Assembly (NCBI RefSeq): GCF_900108035.1
Contig: NZ_FNVS01000011.1
Coordinates: 1 to 64,000 of the forward strand
Length of the DNA stretch: 64,000 bases
Direction: 5' to 3'
From: Parabacteroides chinchillae
GTDB taxonomy: Bacteria; Bacteroidota; Bacteroidia; Bacteroidales; Tannerellaceae
Below the pieces are notes generated by a model that saw only the letters and a list, made by a program, of their open reading frames with translations, searched no databases and was not told the origin of the DNA. The translations under genes and the position numbers were made by a program. Every line of letters begins with the position of its first letter. Positions within the stretch are counted from its first letter, which is position 1. Shown here in pieces: positions 56,671 through 64,000 of the stretch.

Positions 56671-57420
56671 TTAAACTCGTCCTTTAAACCATTTAGCAAA
56701 ATAAAAACGAACAGCAAACCAACCATGCATTAATATAGTTGGCAATGTACCATAATATTTGCACATCACTTCATACCGTTCTTTCAACGAAGCCTTCCGT
56801 TGTACACTACTCATTCCTTCTTCCAGGAAATTCGATAAAATAAGATGCGTATTATAAACGCCTCTCGCCTCTTTCAGGCAACGGATGCACCAATCAAAAT
56901 CGGCCACCAAACGATAATTCGTATTATATAACGGAGCTATCTCCCGTTTTGATATAAATGACTGATGACAAACCAGCATACCTTTGCGGAAACTCTTCCA
57001 TGTTAATTTCCTCGGAGCATTCAAACGACGCATACCTAACAACTTTCCAGCCGCATCAACAATTGCAGTTTCCCCATAGATAACATCCGGTAATCGCTTT
57101 CTCTTGCTTATAGCAATTACAACTTGCTGTACTATATCCGAGGTATATAACGTATCACCTGCATTCAAGAACCAGACATAATCTCCCGTAGCTTTTTGCA
57201 GACCTTTATTCATAGCATCATACAGGCCTTTATCCGGTTCACTAATCCAGTGAGCAATACCAGATTCATACCTTTTAATAATATCAACTGTCCCATCTGT
57301 AGAAGCCCCGTCAATAATGATATACTCAATATTGGGGAATGATTGGCTAAGTACACTTAATATGGTACGCTCAAGCCATCGGGAGGCGTTGTAAGTGATG
57401 GTGATTATAGAAAATGTCAT
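56671..57420 (-). CDS. GT2 glycosyltransferase, WcaE-like
   Basis: This 249-residue GT-A enzyme shows FSIITITYNASRWLERTILS, YIIIDGASTDGTVDII, the EPDKGLYDAMNKGLQKATGD block and the metal-binding FLNAGDTLY. This pattern is typical of colanic-acid-type and Bacteroidetes capsule GT2 enzymes. It adds a sugar in the cytoplasm to a growing polysaccharide unit. It lies 10 bp after the GT4 gene. Confidence 0.92.
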   Translation of the reverse strand: MTFSIITITYNASRWLERTILSVLSQSFPNIEYIIIDGASTDGTVDIIKRYESGIAHWISEPDKGLYDAMNKGLQKATGDYVWFLNAGDTLYTSDIVQQVVIAISKRKRLPDVIYGETAIVDAAGKLLGMRRLNAPRKLTWKSFRKGMLVCHQSFISKREIAPLYNTNYRLVADFDWCIRCLKEARGVYNTHLILSNFLEEGMSSVQRKASLKERYEVMCKYYGTLPTILMHGWFAVRFYFAKWFKGRV

Positions 57421-57430
57421 AAAAGCAATT

Positions 57431-58696
57431 TTATTTTCTTTCTAATAATGAATTATATAAAGAAAGATATTTTTCTGCAACAACCTTTTCAGTATAGTTC
57501 TCTTGCACCTTCTTCGCACAGGCCAAAGAAAGAGCTTCTTTATTTTCATTATCCAATACCCAACGAATGCCAGTAGCCAAATCATTAGCATCTTTGTATT
57601 TCGCTAAATATCCATTATGTTTATGATCAATTATATCTGTCTGGCCACTATTATCAAAACTAACGACCGGACACCCACAAGCCATCGCTTCCGTTATCGT
57701 TTGTCCAAATGTTTCATAAAAAGAGGGACATACAGTAACATCTGCAGCTGCATATAGCCGAGCAATTTTTTGAGTATCAGAAATAGACCCCAAATAAAGA
57801 ACTTCTACCGGAAAAGAAGATAAAAAGGATATATCGCCCTTCATTCCTCCAAATAATACTAATAAAATATCATCTCTACATCCATTCGACAAAACACCTA
57901 ATGCTTCTCGCAAAAAATCCAGCCCTTTTATCGGATCATCAATGCGGGCTGCTCCCATCAATACCACACGTTTTTGCATAGGAATTGATAATAACAAACG
58001 TGCATCCTTCCTAACCGTCGGATAAAATATTGCAGTATCTATAACATTCGGAATAACCGAAATATTTAGTCTTTTAGTAAGAGCACTTTTCTTCGCAAGA
58101 TTTTTCAGCCAAGAACTCACAGCAACGATATGGATATCCGACTTTATAATAAAGCCTTTTCCTTTTAATATGCGATAAGATAAATCAATATTGCTTTTAC
58201 TGTCCAAAAACTTACATTGACCACATGACAACATAAATTTATCACATCCCCATGCATGGTGGCATATCCCTGTACATGGCCACATATCATGCATTGTCCA
58301 GACAATAGGTTTACCAAGTTTTATCAACTTTCGAATATCTTTCAAGGAAAGAAAACCCTGATTAATCCAATGCAAATGAATAATATCTGCTTCTTGTACT
58401 AATGGATGCTTACTTATATCTGTACCAGTATTAGCTATTGAAACTTTAAATAAATCTTTCCGGTTAAAATGGTTACAGATAAATATTACCAGCCTTTCCC
58501 AGACAAAACGAAAAAAGTTAATCTTTCGCTTTACAAAAGAGTCATTCAATGATACAACAGAACAATTATCTGTTGTTTTATCACGTACAAGCATTTTCAC
58601 ATCTATACCTGCACTTTGTAAAGCATGCATGAGACGATTAGCAGCAACGGCAGCACCGCCAGTACGTTCGGAGGTGTTTAGGAAAAGGAGTTTCAT
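57431..58696 (-). CDS. GT4-family glycosyltransferase
   Basis: This 421-residue GT-B enzyme begins LLFLNTSERTGGAAVAANRL, with the Gly-rich acceptor loop. Its C-terminal half has VVLMGAARIDDPIKGLDFL and the EX7E region YETFGQTITEAMACGCPVV. An insertion with several cysteines and histidines (MWPCTGICHHAWGCDKF, CGQCKFL) is typical of a capsule GT4 subgroup. The ATG at 58696 is used, since the frame beyond it (to 58753) overlaps the upstream gene. It is part of the operon, 1 bp from the preceding stop. Confidence 0.92.
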   Translation of the reverse strand: MKLLFLNTSERTGGAAVAANRLMHALQSAGIDVKMLVRDKTTDNCSVVSLNDSFVKRKINFFRFVWERLVIFICNHFNRKDLFKVSIANTGTDISKHPLVQEADIIHLHWINQGFLSLKDIRKLIKLGKPIVWTMHDMWPCTGICHHAWGCDKFMLSCGQCKFLDSKSNIDLSYRILKGKGFIIKSDIHIVAVSSWLKNLAKKSALTKRLNISVIPNVIDTAIFYPTVRKDARLLLSIPMQKRVVLMGAARIDDPIKGLDFLREALGVLSNGCRDDILLVLFGGMKGDISFLSSFPVEVLYLGSISDTQKIARLYAAADVTVCPSFYETFGQTITEAMACGCPVVSFDNSGQTDIIDHKHNGYLAKYKDANDLATGIRWVLDNENKEALSLACAKKVQENYTEKVVAEKYLSLYNSLLERK

Positions 58697-58697
58697 T

Positions 58698-60563
58698 CTA
58701 TTTTTTTTTGAAAAGAATTTCTCCTGATTGAGGATCTGAATATATAATTTCAAAATACTTTAAAAATTTATCAGAAGGCAAAGCATCGTTCCATGCAAAA
58801 AAATATTCAATTCCTTTTGCTTCCATAAATGCCATACGAAAATCATCTTCATTCAAAAACTGATTACCATTTTTCTCCAATGCAAATTCATAAGGTACTT
58901 TTCCAAAAATACTATGTTCTCGTTTATTAATTTGCCAATACACTATGTCATTTCGAACAGTGTTCAGATAAGTAGTATAGGCACCATAATAGCTCATGAT
59001 ATTTTCAGAGGGTTTATATATATAATTAGGAGAATAAATACCAATATTATCCATTTTGTCCAATGTAACAAGATTTATTATTCTTTTTTCGTAATTTAAG
59101 CGCTCTGGAGAAATTGGAAGAACTTTACGCTCCATAATATATAAATTAGTCAATAAGCTAACTATTAGCATACAGCAATAAACCACAGTAAATGCTACTT
59201 TTGGAAACACTGACAATTTAGTTTTATTTGTCCATAAAAATAATATCGAAGAAGGGATAATAATACAAAAAAAAGCCGGATACACACAACTTATAAATTG
59301 ATCAGCATCTGGATGCACCGAACGCATAACAACACTAAATACAACAGGGAAAGCCACAAATGCAATAATTGGATACTTATTTTCTCCCAAGAAACGCCTA
59401 ATTTCCTGAGAGCCAAGTATAATAATTAAAAATAAATATGGAAAATATTTCAATATTTGTGCTAAAGGGATTGTTATTAGCATCCTCAATTTATACCATG
59501 GTATTTCTTTGTCTATCCCCATAGGAATATCCCCATCTTTCGTACAAATAAACGTATACAGTCCATAACAAAATACCAAAAACACAAATGGCAATGTATA
59601 TGACCACATAAATGCTTTATTTCTAATCATACATTCCAGAAGGACACAACCTGTAACTCCACATACAATAGGAATAGCCATCGTTGTTACAGCCAACAAC
59701 ATCATTTGTGAATAAAACAATGCGCGCCAATTTTTCTCTAAATAGAATAATACTCCAGCCATAAAAAAAACAGCCATATAGTTTTGTTTTGTTGCATTAA
59801 TTACTCCCCCTAAGCGAGTTGGATAGTACATCCATGAAAAATATTCATGTAAAATAATTGCTAAATCAGAAAGTAAGACAGTCGGTAATATTAAAATTGG
59901 TATATACCAAGCTATCTTTTTTTGTGTTTCAATGATAGCCAAAAAACCAAACAAGATTATTGTTAATCCAATTACAGGTACTACAACAGTATATGAAAAT
60001 AATGTTATTCCCCCCGGAATTATAGATATTAAAGAAGATAACCATATTTCATAATAATGGTATGGTGATAAAGCATTAGCATTATTTGTTAAATTTAATG
60101 TGAAATATGTATTTTCATAGCCTTTTCTTAAATATTCAGACAATTGAGCATGAAAATAATTATCTATTTCTATAGGTCTAAAACAATGCGTATCTATCGA
60201 ATAATTAAAAAAATAATAAAATGAGAACAAGGCCAATGTAAAGAATAAAAATATAAAAATATAATACAAAACACTTCTATTTGTTTTAAGTACCAATTTA
60301 TCTTTTCTCTGTTCTTTTGTCTGATAATAATACAGAAATCCTATAATAACAATAAGCCAATTAATAGTTAGACCTTGCGTACAGAATAAAGAAAATAGCG
60401 ATATACAAAAATTCATTCCAACAAAGAAATTTATAAAAATACTCTTCGCTGAAATTGGCTGTATTTTTCGATATCTAAAAATGTAACAAAGAGAAGCCCC
60501 TAAAAGAAAAAAAACAAGTAGTAAAAATATAAGGACTAAATAATAATATAAAAAAGAGTACAT
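58698..60563 (-). CDS. large polytopic membrane protein of the glycan locus
   Basis: This 621-residue protein has about thirteen hydrophobic helices and a hydrophilic end of about 120 residues. The first large loop has YSIDTHCFRPIEIDNYFHAQ and a later YHYYEIWLSSLIS. Acidic residues in such a loop recall GT-C enzymes, but I recognise no family with confidence. The C-terminus (EKNGNQFLNEDDFRMAFMEA, IEYFFAWNDALPSD) resembles the end of some bacterial GT-C-like proteins. Its base composition is clearly more A+T-rich than the housekeeping genes. Confidence 0.7.
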   Translation of the reverse strand: MYSFLYYYLVLIFLLLVFFLLGASLCYIFRYRKIQPISAKSIFINFFVGMNFCISLFSLFCTQGLTINWLIVIIGFLYYYQTKEQRKDKLVLKTNRSVLYYIFIFLFFTLALFSFYYFFNYSIDTHCFRPIEIDNYFHAQLSEYLRKGYENTYFTLNLTNNANALSPYHYYEIWLSSLISIIPGGITLFSYTVVVPVIGLTIILFGFLAIIETQKKIAWYIPILILPTVLLSDLAIILHEYFSWMYYPTRLGGVINATKQNYMAVFFMAGVLFYLEKNWRALFYSQMMLLAVTTMAIPIVCGVTGCVLLECMIRNKAFMWSYTLPFVFLVFCYGLYTFICTKDGDIPMGIDKEIPWYKLRMLITIPLAQILKYFPYLFLIIILGSQEIRRFLGENKYPIIAFVAFPVVFSVVMRSVHPDADQFISCVYPAFFCIIIPSSILFLWTNKTKLSVFPKVAFTVVYCCMLIVSLLTNLYIMERKVLPISPERLNYEKRIINLVTLDKMDNIGIYSPNYIYKPSENIMSYYGAYTTYLNTVRNDIVYWQINKREHSIFGKVPYEFALEKNGNQFLNEDDFRMAFMEAKGIEYFFAWNDALPSDKFLKYFEIIYSDPQSGEILFKKK

Positions 60564-60568
60564 AATGA

Positions 60569-62086
60569 TTATCTTAGAAAATTTTTAAATAAACCTCTTT
60601 TATATCCAATCCAAAATACAAAGAAAATAATTATCAATATTGCTGAAACTCCTAAATAGACCTCTGTACTTTGTAGCGTTCCTCCAAACATAAAATATCG
60701 CTGAGCTGGAAAATTCAAAACTTCCGTCTCCCAATTTTCAAATGCATTATTAATACCGGGGACATTAATATTAAACCAAAACATTGAAAATAATAATGAT
60801 ATAAATACATACGCCACAATTTCAGTCTTTCGGAATTGTGTATTATTAAAAATCTCACATAATGGAAATAAAATAAAAGGCAATAAATTAAAAGAACGCC
60901 GACTTTCTACATCTACAGAAAATATCATCATAAGAAAAGTTAATGCTATATACCCAAATCCATAATTTCCCAATACTTTACATAATCTTCCCCAATTTAA
61001 AATAATTAGCAAATAAATTAATCCCCAATACATCAAACGTGTTTCTATATATAAAAACGGCAAGCGTGCCTGCCCTTGAACTAAATTTTTAGCGAAAACA
61101 TCCCACTTATAATAAGGAATAGCATTAGGGTCCGCTAAAAAAGAAATTAATAATTTTATTACCAAAAAGACTAGAAGACCTGTTAAAATTCTTTTCAATT
61201 TTATATTTATTAAGAACAAATTGAAAAAGTCACGGATATTAAAATTTATAGGTTTGAGCATCCTATATATATACCACATTGTACAAAGACATGATATTAT
61301 TAACATATATTCATGAATCAGTGGAGTATATGTACGATCACAAAAATGTATTAATCCAACACTTCCTACAGAATAAACATTAGTATAATAAACAATTAAA
61401 ACCAATATAGGAATTAGCCAATAAACAAAAAAAGATTTGACAAACATCATATATCTTTTGTATTTCATATCCATAATAGGGTTACTAATGTCAAATGACA
61501 CACGTGGCAAAACATATAAACATAGAGTAATTAACAGATACGTAGGATAATTAAATGCTCCAATAGAACCTACTATTAACATTTTAAAATCTTGTTTTGT
61601 AAGAAAATAATAAAATAGGACTATTGCTAAATTTACAGCTACGTAGTCTGTAATAAAAGGCATATATCCTATAAATTTCAAAGTCTGCACATTGAAAAAT
61701 AATGAAACAAATGCTATTATTTCAACTTTAACAGAATATTTATAAAAATCACTGATACGAAAAAAGAAATAAATTCCTAATGCCAGAAACAAAACATTTG
61801 TTATATGCATTCCTAGCATCAAAGAAGCATTATCTATAGGGATATTGAAACATATATATACTAAATTTATTAACACAAAAGGGAATATGCGTTGAATAGA
61901 ATAACTATTATAAACTCCGACTGGAGAATCCCAAAAAGATGATGCCATATTTCTGAATATTGAACCATCCCAACCAGCACCATCATTTAAAGGAACTTTC
62001 TCTCCCCAAATAATAGAATACAAAACAATACTCATTAATAACAAAACCAAAATAGACCTACTTATAATTCTATTCTTTCTTTCCAT
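60569..62086 (-). CDS. polytopic membrane protein of the glycan locus
   Basis: This 505-residue protein has about eleven helices. Near the N-terminus lies VPLNDGAGWDGSIFRNMASS, an acidic loop like that of GT-C transferases of the DUF2029/mannosyltransferase kind. Charged residues after that loop are few. It overlaps the end of the SGNH-like gene by 17 bp and lies 5 bp before the next membrane-protein gene. I do not recognise the family; a role in polymer assembly or sugar transfer is inferred from context. Confidence 0.7.
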   Translation of the reverse strand: MERKNRIISRSILVLLLMSIVLYSIIWGEKVPLNDGAGWDGSIFRNMASSFWDSPVGVYNSYSIQRIFPFVLINLVYICFNIPIDNASLMLGMHITNVLFLALGIYFFFRISDFYKYSVKVEIIAFVSLFFNVQTLKFIGYMPFITDYVAVNLAIVLFYYFLTKQDFKMLIVGSIGAFNYPTYLLITLCLYVLPRVSFDISNPIMDMKYKRYMMFVKSFFVYWLIPILVLIVYYTNVYSVGSVGLIHFCDRTYTPLIHEYMLIISCLCTMWYIYRMLKPINFNIRDFFNLFLINIKLKRILTGLLVFLVIKLLISFLADPNAIPYYKWDVFAKNLVQGQARLPFLYIETRLMYWGLIYLLIILNWGRLCKVLGNYGFGYIALTFLMMIFSVDVESRRSFNLLPFILFPLCEIFNNTQFRKTEIVAYVFISLLFSMFWFNINVPGINNAFENWETEVLNFPAQRYFMFGGTLQSTEVYLGVSAILIIIFFVFWIGYKRGLFKNFLR

Positions 62087-62945
62087 ATTTTATTTCATCA
62101 ATATTTTCCAACAATACCCGGGTTATATTTTCACTTCCCTTTAAATTTAAATGGTCAGAATCATAAAAACAAGAATCATCAAGTTCTACATTTGAATAAT
62201 TTAATAAAAAAACCTTCTTATTATCCACAAGACTAGCCAATAAACTATCAACCCTCGATTTAATTGTATCCGGAATTAACTTATAATAATTAGAGTGTAC
62301 TGGAGCAAAATATATAATAACACGTTCTGCTTTATTATTACAAATTTCCCGCAAAAAAGAAATTGTATTCGGATCAAATGATTTATTCTCAAAATGTTTT
62401 CTGAATCTTTGACATGCAGCATCTTTAGACAAGTCTAGATTTCTTTTCATTTCTTTATATCCTCCATATCGTTCCTTATTCAATACATATATAGGCAAAG
62501 AATAAAGAAATGGAAGAAATTTTATACATTCTCTTTTTTCCATTTTTTGAAAATAAAAAAGGAGTAGACTATTATCATTTATAATATTATACATTTCATT
62601 TACTTGTAATTTAGATGTATCAGTTTCTGTATAAAAATAAAAGGAATGATACCCGACTCCAACAATAACAGTAGAGCTATCTCCTATTTCTTTTTTTAAA
62701 CTAAGATATTTATAATATGTATCTCTTAAAGGTTCACCGCTAACTGACAGATTTTTCAATTGGTTATCATCATTAGGTAACAAAGAATATTCTGTATGAG
62801 AATCTCCAAATACATATATTTGATCTTTCTTTTCTGAACCACATATTATCTTAGATAAAAAAAAACTGCCCCATAAAAAATTAACCAAACACCATAATAG
62901 CAAAAGGCTAAAAAAATAAATTATTTTTAAAAGAAACAGTCTCAT
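62070..62945 (-). CDS. SGNH/GDSL-like membrane-anchored protein, partner of the MBOAT
   Basis: This 291-residue protein has one N-terminal membrane anchor (about residues 5-32) and an extracytoplasmic SGNH-like domain. Block I is IYVFGDSHTEYSLLP (Ser at about residue 49) and block V is FYDSDHLNLKGSE with the Asp-x-His pair. A Gly (GVGYHSFYFY) could serve block II. AlgI-type MBOAT proteins hand acyl groups to such SGNH partners, which then acylate the glycan. It lies 3 bp after the MBOAT gene, which supports this. Confidence 0.82.
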   Translation of the reverse strand: MRLFLLKIIYFFSLLLLWCLVNFLWGSFFLSKIICGSEKKDQIYVFGDSHTEYSLLPNDDNQLKNLSVSGEPLRDTYYKYLSLKKEIGDSSTVIVGVGYHSFYFYTETDTSKLQVNEMYNIINDNSLLLFYFQKMEKRECIKFLPFLYSLPIYVLNKERYGGYKEMKRNLDLSKDAACQRFRKHFENKSFDPNTISFLREICNNKAERVIIYFAPVHSNYYKLIPDTIKSRVDSLLASLVDNKKVFLLNYSNVELDDSCFYDSDHLNLKGSENITRVLLENIDEIKYGKKE

Positions 62946-62948
62946 AAA

Positions 62949-64000
62949 TTAGAATTGAAAATAAATAAAAGAAGCAGGTACACTTGAAGAATAATAAGAA
63001 ATAAACATAAGAATACACATATACAATAATAATCTTCTCCATTGAGAAGTAACTTGTAAATCTAAACCATGCTTACCTTTTCTATTCAACCATTCTTGCA
63101 CAAACATAAAAAGAATTGCAGAACAAAGTACGATCAAAAACAATATATCAATGGGAATTCCTGGAAAAACAGGAACGACAAACAGCGTCTTATAAAATAA
63201 CAAATTACTAATATAACCATAAGCTTGAGATATCGTATTTGATCTAAATATTACCCAACCAAACATAACTAAAATAAATGTCAACAACATCTGTAAAAAT
63301 TCATAACATGAAGGAAATAATGAATTATCCGCTACTACAGATTGGAATTTATGTTTTTTATTCAATAATAATAACGGTAAAAAGAACATTGCATGATATA
63401 ATCCCCAAATAATAAAAGTCCAATTAGCTCCATGCCATAAGCCACTGACAAGAAAAACGATAAATGTATTTCGGATAACCTTTGCTTTACTACACCTATT
63501 ACCTCCTAGTGGTATGTAAATATAATCTCGAAACCATGTCGTTAATGAAATATGCCATCTCCTCCAAAATTCTGCAATATTTCTGGAGAAATAAGGATAT
63601 TTAAAATTATCCCCCAATTGTATACCTAATAATTTGGCACATCCAATAGCAATATCGGAATAACCGGAAAAATCTCCATATATTTGAATTGTAAAGAAAA
63701 ACGCCCCAAACAATAAGGTACTAGCAGGAACTGTATTGTAATTCTCAAAAATACCATTTACTAATATGGCACAATTATCTGCAACTACAATCTTCTTAAA
63801 CAATCCCCATAAAATTTGTCTAAGCCCATCTACTGCTTCTGTATAAATAAAATTTCTTTTAGACGAAAATTGGGGTAATAAATGGCTTCCTCTTCCGATA
63901 GGTCCGGATAATAGTTGAGGGAAAAAACTTATAAAAGCAAAAAATGAAATTATATCCTCTGAAGGATGTATCTTCTTATTATAAACATCTATTGTATATC
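62949..64000 (-). CDS. MBOAT O-acyltransferase, AlgI/DltB-like (5' end outside the window)
   Basis: About 350 codons are visible and the frame stays open to the right edge, so the N-terminal part is missing. The visible protein has YTIDVYNKKIHPS, the FFPQLLSGPIGRG loop, GLFKKIVVADN, FGAFFFTIQIYGDFSGYSDI and NFKYPYFSRNIAEFWRRWHI. It then has the catalytic VSGLWHGANWTFIIWGLYHA with both conserved His residues. It transfers an acetyl or other acyl group across the inner membrane to a surface glycan, working with the SGNH-like protein encoded next. It is the first gene of the operon within the window. Confidence 0.92.
   Translation of the reverse strand, partial: YTIDVYNKKIHPSEDIISFFAFISFFPQLLSGPIGRGSHLLPQFSSKRNFIYTEAVDGLRQILWGLFKKIVVADNCAILVNGIFENYNTVPASTLLFGAFFFTIQIYGDFSGYSDIAIGCAKLLGIQLGDNFKYPYFSRNIAEFWRRWHISLTTWFRDYIYIPLGGNRCSKAKVIRNTFIVFLVSGLWHGANWTFIIWGLYHAMFFLPLLLLNKKHKFQSVVADNSLFPSCYEFLQMLLTFILVMFGWVIFRSNTISQAYGYISNLLFYKTLFVVPVFPGIPIDILFLIVLCSAILFMFVQEWLNRKGKHGLDLQVTSQWRRLLLYMCILMFISYYSSSVPASFIYFQF

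Noticed and set aside
56649-56726. Longer start for the YfhO-like protein
   Set aside because: It overlaps the upstream GT2 gene by more than 50 bp and adds a hydrophobic stretch unlike the family.

Overview
The window is a stretch of a Bacteroidales chromosome, most likely Parabacteroides or a close relative (inference). The evidence is the recurrent Bacteroidetes promoter (TTTG, a gap of about 20 bp, then TAnnTTTG), a SusC/SusD pair under ECF sigma/FecR control, lipoproteins with acidic residues after the lipobox cysteine, a DUF4374 xenosiderophore operon, and a secreted protease whose tail resembles a type IX secretion sorting domain. The sequence is A+T-rich throughout and visibly more so from about 48.4-50.8 kb and 58.7-64 kb.

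Left part (1-17 kb). The first 322 bases hold two tandem promoters and a leader typical of an rRNA operon that runs leftward out of the window. Next come a GH29 fucosidase lipoprotein (+), an ORF6N-domain protein (-) and a CAU-anticodon tRNA (-). A polysaccharide utilization locus on the minus strand follows, transcribed from 13.9 to 3.6 kb: ECF sigma, FecR anti-sigma, SusC with an STN domain, SusD, a DUF5018/discoidin-like lipoprotein, then two paralogous DUF4855 proteins behind their own terminator and promoter. Upstream of it are prfB with its programmed +1 frameshift and a fadD-like acyl-CoA ligase.

Middle part (17-42.6 kb). This is mostly housekeeping: padR-pspC, a HIT protein with greA, a TlpA-like lipoprotein lacking its CxxC, pnp, a second acyl-CoA ligase with an XRE-cupin regulator, rpsO, typA and fumarase. 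Envelope genes lie among them: a DUF4434/discoidin protein, a LruC-domain lipoprotein, a TPR/OmpA-like lipoprotein, a trypsin-like protease, an HU-like protein behind a 48-bp perfect palindrome, and two PepSY-like proteins convergent with a two-component system.

Right part (42.7-64 kb). A xusABC-like iron-siderophore operon comes first, with a decayed esterase gene between xusB and xusC. After it come a GT2 glycosyltransferase, a multi-spanning membrane protein, ahcY and a GT4 glycosyltransferase on the plus strand. A shrunken insertion-sequence remnant and a strong terminator separate these from a seven-gene minus-strand surface-glycan operon, transcribed from the right edge leftward: MBOAT O-acyltransferase (cut by the edge), SGNH-like protein, two polytopic membrane proteins, GT4, GT2 and YfhO-like protein. 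The operon looks designed to build and O-acylate an envelope glycan (inference).
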